Shown: positions 33,177 to 51,037, counted from the first letter of the stretch. The stretch: 64,000 nt of DNA from Trichuris trichiura (GCA_037903355.1 JBAJFE010000004.1:2418001-2482000), one strand, 5' to 3'. Numbers and translations: made by a program. The notes: generated from the letters alone by a model not told the origin.

Positions 33177-36100
33177 ATGACGACCGCTGTCTTTGCAAAT
33201 CAGCCGACGGCAAGCAATGGAGAAAGCCAAAGTTTTGAATCGCAGCAGGAAGTTTACGGCAACGAGCTAACGACGGGGCGCCAAAACGAAGCTATGAACG
33301 ATGAAGGCAACGTCGTCGTCGTCACGCCTAATGATACCACGGACAACGCACCAACAATTGAGCAAACGGATACGGAAGAGCGTGACACGTACGAACTGCC
33401 TCCAACGGCAAAACTGTACAAAAAATCTGACAATGGACTTATGAATTGGCCAGCAGAGGCTGAACGCGGCAACAACAGCTGGCAGGAAGCAAGACGGCAT
33501 TCTGACATCCATGCAGCAATGGATAATGACGAAAGCATTAGCGCCCCTGCAGCTAGCATTGGTAGAACAACCGCTGATGAGAGCGAAGTAAGTTTTAGCA
33601 TATTCATATCGATTTATGCAAATAAGATATCTTTAACATGGGCTGGAAAAATGCTCCCAGACTCTGCCTATGTTGAAAAGTTAAAATTAATGAAGCTGCC
33701 GTAGTTTTGGAGTACAACGTTAAGTTCGTAAATCATTCATCTATGGCACGGTTGAATTGGGATTGGTAAAAATGATTGGCTAACAAAATTGGGCGCCCCT
33801 ATTGCAGCTCGACGTGTTCAACGAAGAGCACCTGACGTCGGAGGATCGATCGGCAGATGAAAACGAATTTCTGGACGAATCGACGCTGGCAAATGTGGAC
33901 ATGCCGGAGGAGGAAGAGTTGAACGAAGGTACCGAGGAAAATGGGTCGCAAGAGCAGGTCCGTTTAAATGCAATAAAGCCGCGTTCGCTTGAATTTTCTT
34001 TTCTTTTCAAGTCCTCCGTCATTGAAGACGTATTCGATCAGGAAGAGGAGAGCGACCGCCAACCTAAATTCAACAACGAACCAACGGAAGAAGCTAATGC
34101 CTACATGGACGTTAAGTTAGAGTATCAAACTTCAAACGGGACTGCATCACAAGAAGCTGCTCAAGTTCACTACGAGATTGACGAGCAATCCTTTGCACCC
34201 ATCGCTGACGCCGGTGCAGCGACGGAAATGTCCGATGCTGAGAAGCCAAAAGATGAAGCGCCTTATATGGATATCCAAACTCACTACGAACAGGAGACAA
34301 TGTCTGACGTCCTTGACGATGGACAACCTGTTCGAGAGAGCGAGGAAGCTGAGGTTCATCTCGGCCGACCTATAGCTAGTAGCTAAAAAAAAATATGATT
34401 TTCAGGAGCCTAGAAAAAGCAGCATCATTACAAGTGCCCATGAAGAACCACTGGAACAGCCTCCCGTAAGCGAAAATGACTTTACGCCTGACGAACAACA
34501 GATAGCGCAAGAAGAGAGTTCTTTACATGAGCAATCTGTTCAGGTAAATCATATATACGGTATTATTTGCGTAAATGTTTAATTTTTAGGAAGAGCAGAA
34601 AACAGCCACGGAAGAGGAGGAGGAGGATACAACTGAAGAGCGCAGCGCGACAATGGCGGATACTCAGCGAGAGGTAGAAAACTGTTTCCCGCCTTAAGGT
34701 AAACTGCAATTAAGTAGCAGGACGAGGATGAAGACGAGGACAAATATCATAACTACGACGCCATGTCTTTAAAGAAAACATCTATCGAAAAACAACTTAC
34801 TGAGGAGGAGTCTGGCAGTGTTTTCGAAGAAGAAGAAGGAGGAGAAGAAGAACTAGAAGACGCTGAAGAATCTGTTCGCTCGCAAGATATGAAAGAACAA
34901 CCCGAAGAAGTGCGAAAAGAAAGCGTTCAGGTACGTGTTGGCTTTATAATTTTTTAAACCACAGCGCTAAAAAATATGCTATCTACCAGCTTAAGTAAAG
35001 CATATATGCATTTCTGCTCATTTAGAAAAAGCTAAAACTGCGCCTCGATGGAGAGTTGTTTTTTTTTGTTAAAAAAGCGCCTTAAAGGAGGAAAATATAG
35101 CGAAGAGTCTACAGTACTAACCTGATTATCCATAATATGGGTTAATATATTAGGCTGCCTCTCCCCGCTTGTTAGCCATACTTGGCCACCTGTTAAGCCA
35201 GTTAGCTCTGCGCGGGTGTTGCATTCTACAATTGCAAAGAGCTTAAACAGTTCAAAGCTAAGTCTTCCATTTAATTTCGTCGAATTGAAAAACGCTTAAG
35301 CTAAACAAGCTTCCTCGAGTCCAGCTACGTGTTTACCTCAAATTTTCGGCATCCTAAACGTCACGTAATTTTAAAAGCTTTCAAAAAGTGAAAAAAAGGC
35401 AGCAGCTGGTTCTTGTGCGCGCACAACGCAAAAAGGGCAATAACCGAGCTTCCGACGCTTTTATAACTAATGAAAAGTATGACTACGCTATCATTCGCTA
35501 ATGTTCTACGTTCACGAAGCATTCAGCTTAGCGCCAGTGCTTTCTACGAGTATTAAGCGACGCTTACGTATAACTAATTTCTCATTTCGTTCTTGCCTTA
35601 TCGTCCTCGCCAAAAGGCTAAGAAAACGAGTTGTTTAAGCCTTAAGCGTTTTCTCCAAAAGAAAAAAATTTCCTATGCCAAAGTGCCCCACCTTTACGCT
35701 ACTCTGTTGAGTAGGAGACGAAACGTTTCTTGTTGCGCTACAAGGAACTGATAGCTTCCGCAAGAGGGGAAAAATTTTAATCTATGCTAATTTTTACGAT
35801 GTCCCCTACGTGACTTAAAAAAGTCGGTCAATCGACTATGGCCGTTTGACGATCGAACGTTTGTATAGGAAGTGGCTGAAACTGAAAAACCAATAGAAGA
35901 AGAGCAGGCGCCATCCGTTGAAGAGGTTCCAATGAGAAAACCGTCAGAAACAACTTCTGCATCAGTTGAAATGGCCAAAAAAATAAGCGATGCGACGTTC
36001 GCGAATGAAAGCAACGTTCCGGCTGAAGAAAGCTCTGCTTTGGGTTCTCGAAAAGGCTCGGATGTATCGTCCGCAACGACATTGTCCAAACAGGAGTCTG

Positions 36101-38569
36101 CCCGACGGTTATCAGAACTAAGCAACGTGTCGGAAGCGGTACGTACACTAAACAGCTTTACTTCCCAGTTCGGAGCAACACTTATCTAAGCTAATCGTTT
36201 TATATTACGTCATTATGTTGTCTGCCACTTTTGCGTACGTTTAAAGGGTCTAACGAGGAATTCGTATTTTCAGGGATCGGCAGGACTTGAAGAAGAGCCA
36301 TATTGTGGTAGCATACTGAAAAAAAAGTCGTCCGAACCTATCGTAACGCCTTTGGCTCCAGGGAAAATTGGCGCAAAGAAATTTTCCCTTCCCACACAAC
36401 AATTACCAGGACTACGTTCCGGCTCGAGCTCTCGTAAAAGCTCAGACGTTACCCCGGTTGAAACTCCGCCCAGGAGGGAATCTCTGCGTAGCCTATCGAA
36501 ATTGGGCTCTACGCCAGAAATGGTAAGCAACAAAATAGGCATTAACAAAAATAACAACTTTCATAATGACATTAACGTAATTTTTCAATTTCCCTACGCA
36601 GCGTGCAACATGTACGACGTTCCCTTATTTTATCAACATCTAAAAGAGGTCACCTTCCGTAATAGGGTGGAATGGAGGAAGTATCCGAACGCGACGTAGA
36701 AATGTCGGCTGAGTATAGTCTGCCTGCGGGGAAAAAAAGTTTCGGCAGAAAAGCGTCGGAGCCAGGTCAAACGGTGGCAAAAAAATTGTCCCAAACCGAC
36801 CACGCCAAGTCAATAGATATTCCAGCCGGTATGAGCTCACGAAAGGGATCAAATGCTGCCTCGGCGGAAAGTACACCCAGGAGAGAATCTCTTCGTCGTC
36901 ACTCGAAACTTAGCTTTGCGTCGGATTTGGTAAGTATGCAAATTGTGGCTTCAACCTCCAAACGACTTTTGCAAGCTTCAACTGGCCGTCTAAGTCTCCC
37001 TATTAACAGTGATAGTGTTATAGGACGAAAAGGAGCAGGAGGCGCTTGCTGAGCAAAGCATAGAGACTCCGACCGACTATACGCAGCCTACGGAGGAAGT
37101 ATTGGACAGAAAAACATCAGAGACTATAGCATCACCGCCTTTGACACCCAGTCGAATGGGATCCAAACCAGTGGAAGCGCCTATGGAGGAAAGCTCAGCC
37201 TTGAGCTCTAGAAAGAGCTCAAGTGCTGCAGCTGAGGAAACTCCATCCAGAAGAGAGTCCTTGAAATCGTTGTCAACAGACAGCGCGGCGGCGCCAGAAG
37301 CCGTAAGCATTAATTCAGCATGAAGTGTTTTGAAATGAAATATCTCGCCTGCTTCAGTTGGGTGGATTAAAAGAGGAGATTCAAATTGAACCTGACGAGA
37401 TAGCAACCGCCGCTCAGTCCGAACCTGAGCAAGTCACAAGTCCAACAATCGAACAAGAGCAGCCCAGAATGATGGAACAACCGCCAGTTGGTAAATTCTA
37501 CAAGGAAATACCGGTAGAGGAAGAGAAACTAGTTACGCCTAGCGAACCGTCTCCCGCCAAGGAGTCCCTAGATGCAACTCCTGCTAACGCTGAGCTAGAA
37601 ATGCCGACTGCGCAGCTGGTGGAGAATAAAATGGAAAATGCCGAGGAGCTTCGGTTGGAGGACGCGGAGACTCCCAAAACTGAGGTAACTGACAAACAGC
37701 TAAAGCCTTCAGAGGAGAGTTACAAGGAAGAGGAAGAGGGCAGAGACGTTGAAGCAACCGCTTTCGTTCCAATCACCCCAAAGAAAACACCCACTGAAGC
37801 ACCGGTGAAAACAAGGGAAGTGCAAGCCAGCACGGAATATAGGCAATATTATCCGCTGTACGAATCGAGAACACCGGCCACTATGTCCGTTAGTTCCATG
37901 GCGTCAAGTTACAGCAGCGATTACTCCAGGCCATATAATCATTACGTATCGGTATTCGACAGTCATGTCACCACTGGGCCATTCTCGCAGAATAACTATT
38001 TTGCGTTGAGAAGAAGCGTCAGTCGAGAAAGAATGTCGTCAAGCTTATCCCGCGTCGGCTCATTTTCTAGATTTGATTCTTATCACGACTTTTTGCCATA
38101 TACGGCCAGCCGAAGTACTGCACAAATTCCAGTACGTTCTACTTCGTTTTCCAGGTTCATGGACTACTATGACAGAGTGAAAGACCGCCTGAAGCGTACG
38201 TACAGTCGTGAAAGCCTTTACAGACCTAAGGAGACTCATGCTACTTACTTATACTCTAATATCTATCAACCTTCAACAACGTACTCAAGCGTTTATCAAC
38301 CCTCTGTCCCGTCCTTATATGGTTACAATTATAATTACAGCTACGGAACGCCAAGGCGTAACGTCTATCGCACGTACAGTCAGGAAAATGTTTACACGCC
38401 GAGTTATCGTAGCTACAGCTATCCTACAAGGACGTACGGGGCATTCAACAAAATTTACGACTACTACACCAGCGTCAGGAATCGTTATACGCAGAGCAGC
38501 TTTCTCAGTCCATTCAGAAGAATAAGAAGCTTCTATCGTCCGTGGAAATTCGACAATTCTCTTTTTTGA
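33177..38569 (+). CDS. Large acidic, Ser/Arg- and Tyr-rich repeat protein, function unknown
   Basis: My model has 11 exons: 33177-33587, 33808-33957, 34012-34353, 34406-34543, 34590-34673, 34721-34930, 35869-36138, 36274-36522, 36666-36929, 37024-37302, 37358-38569, giving 1,202 residues. All ten introns are phase 0. Exons 1-6 encode a strongly acidic, low-complexity region with runs of Glu. Exons 7-10 each carry one copy of a repeat with an RK-S-SE-like start and an SSRK-S...TP-RRESLR-LSK core. The last exon begins acidic and ends in a basic, Tyr/Ser-rich tail of about 240 residues with YSRESLY, YSQENVY and SRERMSSS motifs. There is no signal peptide, membrane segment or known domain; composition predicts disorder, and the RRES/RKxS motifs resemble sites for basophilic kinases. 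A cytoskeletal or scaffold role is only a guess. I do not recognise the family. The 938-nt intron 6 could hide another exon. Confidence 0.75.
35869..37302 (+). repeat. Four exon-encoded copies of a Ser/Arg-rich protein repeat
   Basis: Exons 7-10 (90, 83, 88 and 93 codons) each encode one unit. Every unit starts with a motif such as RKPSETT, KKSSEP, RKASEP or RKTSET, continues through a Lys/Pro/Ser linker (AKKIS, AKKFS, AKKLS in three of them), reaches SSRKSS or SRKGS, then (except the first) TPxRRESL followed by a short SK/ST tail, and ends directly at the splice donor. The first unit is the most diverged (SKQESARRLSEL in place of TPxRRESL). Exon boundaries and repeat boundaries coincide, so the repeat spread by exon duplication. 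Confidence 0.8.
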
Positions 38570-40265
38570 CCTTCGTCACACGGCGACAAGTAAAACGGTC
38601 GTTGAAGCATAGTTAAGTCGCTTCGAATGGCTTAGAGCTTTTTCGTACAACATCGTCGGCTGTGTGCTTTTTTTCGTGTACAGACCCTTAAGGAAGGAAA
38701 AAACTTGTTAGCGTTCTTTTTTTGCGTCAGTGAAAATTTGTTTTCCACGACTCTACGCATTGCCGCAATATAGCGCGGCTGGAAAGCATTGTTTTTTGAA
38801 GCGCCAATTTAACGCAGGTTCCAATTGGTACTGTAGATTTCTGGCCAGCCTATTTTCCTTTTTAAGATGTTTGTAAGCGTCCAACTGTTGGCGCCCTTAG
38901 CTGCCCCTATAAGGAGTGATGTGTAAGCACTTTGGCGCGCGTAAGAGAGTGTTCAACGATTAGGAGGCATATTCACTCTGGCAACGATATCTGTAACTAC
39001 CGGAAACGTCAGCTGAGTTGTTCAATCAAAAGAGACCGCGCAACTTTTGCCAACGCAACTTGCGGTTGAGAACTAATGCGTCAACTTGGCGGTTTCGCGT
39101 TTCTTCGAGCATGCTGAAACTTTTAGCCGCGTAAACATTTTCAAACAAAATAAGCCAACGACAGCTGTTGCTTTCCCATCGCTATGCTCGAACGTTGAAT
39201 GAAAATTGACGGCAATGGATAGCGGATTTCTTTGACTTAAACAAACCGGGCAACAACAACTACTATGTACTTAAGCTTTTCGCTGCATTGACGCTCGGAG
39301 CTTTCACGCTAAGACGAGTTGGCAGAGCCTACGACTGCCCTCGTCAGCAGTGCGCGAAGTGAATGCCTACGAAACAGCCTATTAAACTCACTACGAAATT
39401 TCGCAATGCAAACGAGCGACGGAGGTTTATGTCAAACAAGCAATGTAAAACAGAATTATATAAAAACAAAAACAACAGAATAAAATGAATAAATATGAAT
39501 TTAGAAAAGATTTATTTCGTGAGAGTTGTGACGATGCAGCGTCGGAGCGAGTTGTGATGGTAATTTTTAATTACTTTTTAAGCTTTCCATTTTTTTACTC
39601 GTCTGATGGGAACGGATGCACTTTCTCTGCTTTAATTGGTGACCCCATTTTTAAGCCGATTCGACTTCGCACCGACGGCAAGGTAAGATTGAGCAGTACA
39701 AAGAAGTTCGCAGGAACTACTGTAATAAATAACAAAATAAAAAAATTGAAAAAAAATGAAATACGAAATAGAAGCAAAAATATGCAAGAATGCAAGTAAC
39801 TGAATGATGATTTCTACCTCGAATTAACTTAGTAGTTTTTTTTTTATCAATTTTGAATCACTATTTCAATTATTAATACTTTTGTTATGCTGTTTATAAT
39901 TTTAGCTTATTCTATCTTACTATATTTTTAAAATTATGTTTTTATTTTTTGCTTTCCGTACGTGTCGACTGGAACGACTTCCTTAAAGGACGAATTATTC
40001 AGCTGACGTTCGCGCTTCTCTTATGGTCTGTCTAATGTAGGTCCTCGAGGCATCGCATTATAAGCATTATAAAAAATTAACGGTTAGCATCCGTAAGTGC
40101 TATACGGGAATGCATCACCTTTAATAATTCTTAACAAAACCAACGGTGTTGAAAAAAAAATAGACTTTTGACCTAAACGCCTTAAAGTAGAAATGTCATA
40201 CTGTTTTGTCAATTACGAAGCCTGCTCATTCAAGCAAAATTTAAATTTTTGATTTGAATTCTTCA
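38570..40265. other. 3' flank and intergenic, no gene seen
   Basis: This holds the likely 3' untranslated region of the preceding gene; AATAAA occurs at 39479-39484, about 0.9 kb after the stop. A 104-codon frame at 39485-39799 is lysine/asparagine-rich at its end and probably chance. Confidence 0.4.
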
Positions 40266-40417
40266 ATTACGGTTAAACCCGTTGTACATAGACATATAGT
40301 GTCTGGATCTTTCGGGACTAAGCTCGACTCGTCATTTCCATTGACGACGAGTCGAGCTTAAACCCGAAAGCTCCGGGCGCTATTTTTTTAAAATATAAAA
40401 CAGGTTTAACCGTAAAT
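40266..40417. mobile_element. Small fold-back element
   Basis: Outer inverted ends ATTACGGTTAAACC (40266-40279) and GGTTTAACCGTAAAT (40403-40417) enclose a second, inner stem: CTTTCGGG..TAAGCTCGACTCGTC pairs with GACGAGTCGAGCTTA..CCCGAAAG around a short loop near 40340. About 150 bp, non-coding. The GGTTAAACC terminus resembles, but is not identical to, that of the 7.6-kb fold-back. Confidence 0.75.
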
Positions 40418-41178
40418 GAAAACTTACATAATGAAAGGGTTTCAATCTGTTACAAACCGTTATGTTTTAAAATTGAGATTTTGAGATAAACCAAAACAGC
40501 CATTTTCTTGTAGTCAATGAAGGACGAATTTACTCACCGGAACCAGACTTTCATTGGCTTTGTTCATTCGTAACCGACATGCCACTTTCAAATCTGCTAA
40601 CCATACGTTGTTATGACGTCACCATTCCCTCTGAAAATAGACAAAATATTCAGCAGTGATAAAACATGAGCAAAAAATATTTTTGCCGAATAAAGCTTGA
40701 AAAGACGCTACATTCTATAGACGCTTTCTACAACAATTTCGCGAAGATTAAACGCATACGGTTTTAATGTTACATTTAATAATTCTAAGTCTAAAATGCT
40801 ACTCGTCGAAACTGAAACGTGATCAAGGAAATAAGCTATAGTTGATTATTTATGGTAAATAGCAAAAACAATCAATTTTTGCCGACAACTGCGAAAAAGG
40901 GTTCAACGTTAGCTAACGGTAACATTGGGCGGCGGACGAAGAATGAAACAAGAAAATAAAGGACTTTTGATCACAGACTGCGCAACCCATGTTGAAGACG
41001 AAACGATAGAAGAGAGACGGACTTCAATGAGACGTTGAACCGTTTGCGTCGACAATGGCGGCCATTGCATCGGAGTTGAGAAGAGAAGCTCGAATTGGAA
41101 ATATCCATCGGCGGTCGATGGGAGGCGGCAGCATATAACTTTTTTGTAACGTGTACACATCGATCGACAAACGATTCA
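40418..41178. other. Intergenic downstream of the phosphodiesterase gene
   Basis: This is the presumed 3' flank of the minus-strand phosphodiesterase gene. No other gene or repeat was recognised. Minus-strand frames near 40909-41218 are short and lack similarity. Confidence 0.4.
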
Positions 41179-44156
41179 TTATACTGAGGATTTCTTGCTC
41201 GCATCGTAGCGATAGCACGTTTGGCCCATCGACTCGGCTATTTCCAGAACTTCCTTTTCGACGACAGGATCGGTCAGTACTCGAATGTCGTACTGCTTCG
41301 CTGTGGTTTCCGGACTTTTCATCAACAACTTCTGCATAGTCTCGTAGCAGAAACGATTGAAGCAGGCGCTTTCGTACACCGGTTTGAACTCGGAAAAAAT
41401 TTGGAACAAAATTCTAAAAATGCCAAAAAAACGCTATTGATTAAAAGCAAAACTACTATATCTCTTAGGAGCTTGCTTGAACAACGGTAAGGCAATGGTA
41501 TCCAAGAAGTCGAGTTGCAAGTTCAATATATTCGCTTTGTCTCGATCCATCGCTTCGACTGGACGATTGCCCATTGCTTTTTCCAGATCGCCTTGAGAGA
41601 AAAACTCTTTGTACACTTGAGCCTACACGAAGAACAACTTGAACAATGATTGTTTATATCCGAAAAAGAAAGTCGCGCGCCCTACCGCAGCCATTTTGCT
41701 TTTGGTCCACGGCTTGACCTGGTCGGCAAGATCGCAGGCAGTCATCAACGCCGACTGCAGCAAGAAGACGTGACGGTCGTTGTCCCTCTTGAAACCACAT
41801 TTGGCCATTTCCATAATTTCCGGCCTGATTCGCAGGTGCTGAGCTAGGTCGGTAGCCAAAATAATGTCGCGTATTTTGTCCAATATCGTCTGATAGACCT
41901 GCAACGAATTGTTGGCCCTCATCGAGTGGAAACACCAAAGAGGGCGTACGTTTGGCGAAAGATTGGCAAAGATATTACATTCTTCAATGTTCAAAATGCA
42001 CATTGTCTGAGCGAAATGATGGCACTCCAATACAGAGCCTTCCGAGCTGTACAATTGGGCCAAGGCGGTTTTCTACGAATTTTCAAGAAAAAAAACGTTA
42101 CATCGTCAAAGACTGAATAGTCCTTACCGACTGCACTTGAAATGAATTGGTGGTACCTCGATGATCGATGTCATGACAAAGGCAAGCGACCAGCAAACAT
42201 AAGCGATCAATGTCGCTAAAAATGTGAGGTCAAATACAACGACTATTCCAAATCGTAAGAGCTAACCTTAGCTGTTTGCGAACTGTCGGAATATTTCTCA
42301 AAATAAGGTAGCAAAAATGAGCTACCGTAAACGCATGGTACCAATTGTGATAGGGCACATCTCTGTACGCTTTTTCTAGGGATAGTAGGAACCTGAAAAT
42401 TAAAAACATTCCTTCATATGTTTGAAGCCGCAGTAGGAGTGTCCTCAGGTACCTGGAAAGTTTTCTTCTCTTTATGCGGAAAAGGTTCATTAGACCAAGG
42501 TCGACAAACATGCTTAAACATGCCTAAGCAAAAAAACGTGCAAAAAAATTACAATCGCGTGCAAGCGCCTACCATGTGAGTATCCTGCAACGATAATTCA
42601 CGGGGCGAGTAAAAGAACGACATAAAGGCGGGACTCAGCTCTGTAGGACGAGGAATGGGGCACAAGCTTAGCCGTAGCACGTCCTCTTCAGCAATCTGAA
42701 AACAGGAAAAAAATAAGCGGGAAAAACGAGCAGCCGCCGGACGCACCTTCTGCGTATGGTACATCATGAGCTCACTTGCCAAATGGGTTCGCCTGTTCGC
42801 TTCTTGAAGTCGTTTAAACAGTAAACACTAAAAGTAAGTTACTCCTAAACAAAGAACAGTATTCCTTGCAAACAAGTTCATTCAAAAATTCTTAGCGTAG
42901 GCCTGACTGCATTGGATTTGAAATTTAATTTAAGACAGTTTAACTTAACTACAGTTCCGCAATTGCGCTCAAATATAATGAAGTGTATGTTTACATGGGA
43001 TATGCTAATGGCGCAGTATGAAGACAGCAGCTCGGCCAACTGCTCATCGTAAGGGGTGTAGCAGTCTGTATCGATCTTGTTCAACAGTTGAATAACCGCT
43101 ATGACGTCTGAAAAAAGAAACTAAGCATTTTTAGTCGTCTTCGCTTCATCATGTAAGCACTAACTCTTTTGCTCTTTTACGGGAAAGCACAACATGTTCC
43201 TGAAAAGTCAGAAAATAATATGCGCATATGCAAATAAGGCATCCTACCGAAAATCAGTGGTTTTCAACCTGTGCTCAACCATTTCCGCTGTATCCAAGTT
43301 TTGTTCAGAGCTGCACGAACTCTTCGACTCTCGATCCGCGTTGCAATTGCCGATGCCGTCTGAACTGCACAGATTAACCATTTTTCCTGAAAAGTAAATG
43401 TCCCAAAACGTCCAAGAAGACAGTGGTCCTATTACCGCTGGCGGCCACTTGACCGACTACCCCTTCGGTCATTGGAAAACGAAGTTCCTTCAGGTATTCC
43501 TCATTTTTGTCGTCCTTTTCCACCACCTCAGCGACGAGTTCGCTGCTCTCTTGGTCGATCAGATAGAGGGCGCATCTGAATTATTGGCCAATGATACCGA
43601 AAATGCTGAGCTGCCGACAAAGTGCGCACATCTTCAACAACAGAGCCGACTTACTCTTGCGATGGAATGAGCTTCTTGGCATCCTTGCAGATGCTTTGCA
43701 CAAGTTGAGCCATATTTTCTAAACATTTTCTTTCAAGCGCACAGAGAACACGGAGACAGCCAAGCGGATACCGAGATTTGCAAACACATTTCTCAGCAGG
43801 GTCAAAATGAAACCGTTCAACTTCGTACGAGCAATCTGCTTTTCCAAAGCCGCCGACATGCGCATCAACGAACTGGCAACTTTGATACATTCCTTTGAAC
43901 TTCCTGCCGATGTCAATTTGAGGTTAAAAGCTCCGTTGGTCCTAAACAGAACTTAAGCAATTAAGGAAAACCAGGCTAGCGTCTCTGCCAACCAGGAAGA
44001 CTTCTCCGAATGAAGAATAAATAGAATTCCCAAAAAGTCGTTGGCTGAACTGCCACGCACAGCGTGCACTGTTACGGAAATTTCCGTGTTGCCGTGATGG
44101 TGATTGAAGACGCTTTGAACAAGGCGCTGCATTTTCTGAAGAAAAGGCAACAGCTC
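41179..44156 (-). CDS. pde-2: PDE2-type cyclic nucleotide phosphodiesterase (cGMP-regulated)
   Basis: I join 16 exons on the minus strand: 44156-44002, 43941-43772, 43718-43655, 43575-43436, 43386-43269, 43198-43164, 43107-42995, 42827-42747, 42695-42573, 42523-42453, 42392-42267, 42215-42128, 42072-41950, 41898-41686, 41622-41486, 41413-41179; 663 residues, all junctions in frame. A GAF domain ends with [15 protein letters not shown], a form of the NK-F-x3-DE motif of cyclic-nucleotide-binding GAFs, with Tyr for Phe. The catalytic domain has [22 protein letters not shown] (the metal-binding HD-x2-H signature), [16 protein letters not shown] and [17 protein letters not shown]; the last is diagnostic of PDE2 rather than PDE5/6/11. 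PDE2 enzymes hydrolyse cGMP and cAMP and are stimulated by cGMP binding to GAF-B. GAF-B carries a Ser/Cys/Asp-rich stretch of about 25 residues before NMLCFPVKE. The N-terminus and GAF-A are incomplete in this model. Confidence 0.87.
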
Positions 44157-44665
44157 CTTAGCTGCAGTTTTCAATTTAGCAACTTAATTTTAACGACTTA
44201 AACAAAAGGCATAGCAAAAGCAAATAACACGCTTTCAAAATTCGTGTTCTCAAGTTGCAAGCATGACTTGCCTTAAAGGGTTTATGAGTTTTGACTTCTT
44301 TGCTTGTAAAAATGAGTCTGCGGACAGCATTCCTAATATTTCACTAACGCAGCTCACGCGAGTGATTTTGTCCCACCCTTAGAGTGTATTCTAGCGGGAA
44401 AACGGCACTAACAGTTTAAGGAGAAATTTAAAAAGTACCCTAATCCACCAAGAATTTAATTAATTAATATTAATGGTTGCGTAGTGAAGAAAAAATAAAA
44501 ATGCGTCGGATTGGTAAGTTTGATTTTTGCATGGAACACTTAGGCAAACGCTAAAAAGCTGCTTGTCTTGCTCTACTTTTATCGACTGTACCCATCGATC
44601 ATTTAGGAAAAATTTAAAAAGAAACGCAAATTTTAAAGTTTAGTCCGCTTAAAATAATTGCTTAC

Positions 44666-44829
44666 TTTTGGAAGTTCCTTGTAGGACAATTCTGACCTTC
44701 CCCCGAAAATTGTGCTCCATTCCTGGGCGTTACCCTTCAAAAAATGCGAATGAGGCAAAACATGAGAAAGCTGCCAAGTAATCAACTAACCGCATTCAGG
44801 GGAGTGGCCAAATCTTCCCTGCCGCAAAC
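44666..44829 (-). CDS. Two tentative 5' exons of the phosphodiesterase gene
   Basis: Minus-strand segments 44829-44791 (VCGREDLATPLNA) and 44734-44666 (GNAQEWSTIFGGRSELSYK plus ELPK) are bounded by good acceptor and donor sites (TTGCAG, GTTAGT, TTGAAG, GTAAGC). Both are phase 0 and join in frame to GAGCTG at 44156. They are plausible upstream exons but carry no domain signature. The true start codon may lie further upstream. Confidence 0.4.
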
Positions 44830-50450
<5,621 letters not shown>

Positions 50451-50880
50451 TTGACAATCGCTGACAAAACGAACTATTTTTATTCTCGAATTTTTCGAGG
50501 CTTCTCATGTGCTCTCGTTAGACAGTGCTTAAGACATTTCGAAAACTAGAGACATGAAAGCACTTTATTTCACCAACGATCAGAAGACGCCAAAAAAGGC
50601 AAAGTATTACAAGTAAAAACCGATTACTCTTCAAAAAAAGTAAGAATAATAACTGAAAGATGAAAAGAGCAATAATAATAATAATAATACAGTAGAACCT
50701 CCGAAGTTGACCACCTCTCTATGTCGACCACCTCCCTAAGTTGACCGAATTTTGACCATTTGGTTGGTCCGCATGTTAATAATATAATATACCCACGGCC
50801 TCTTATGTTGACCAGTTTTTCCCGGTCCCTTGGGTGGTCAACTTTGGAGGTTCTACTGTAGTAATAATCGGTTTTTACTT

Positions 50881-50927
<47 letters not shown>

Positions 50928-51037
50928 GTGCTTTCATGTCTCTAGTTTTCGAAACTTCTTAAGCACTGTCTAACGAGAGCACATGAGAAGCCTCGAAAAA
51001 TTCGAGAATAAAAATAGTTTGTTTTGTCAACGATTGT
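50451..51037. repeat. Palindromic duplication centred on a MITE
   Basis: Block X (50451-50569) is repeated inverted at 50922-51037 with about 96 percent identity by eye over some 117 bp. Block Y (ATTACAAGTAAAAACCGATTA, beginning near 50607) is inverted at about 50864-50886. The order is X, Y, MITE, Y', X'. A word GACGCCAAAAAAGGCA near each X copy (50586 and 51040) is in direct, not inverted, orientation. The high identity implies a recent event or gene conversion between arms. Confidence 0.85.
50690..50858 (+). mobile_element. pogo/Tigger-like MITE, well-preserved copy
   Basis: A 169-bp element. The left end CAGTAGAACCTCCGAAGTTG continues into ACCACC; the right end is its inverse with one mismatch across about 27 bp (TTTGGAGGTTCTACTG). 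TA lies on both sides (50688-50689 and 50859-50860), fitting a TA target duplication. There is no coding capacity. The interior matches, in inverse orientation, the element at 2860-3095. Termini of this kind are typical of pogo/Tigger-derived MITEs. Confidence 0.88.

Noticed and set aside
33254..33607. 117-codon minus-strand frame over exon 1 of the acidic protein
   Set aside because: It is the antisense shadow of an acidic, Ser-rich coding exon.
41623..42063. Reading 41899-41949 as coding within the phosphodiesterase
   Set aside because: The frame stays open through it, but removing this 51-nt GT-AG segment restores the exact family length between IFANLSPN and [11 protein letters not shown], so it is an intron.
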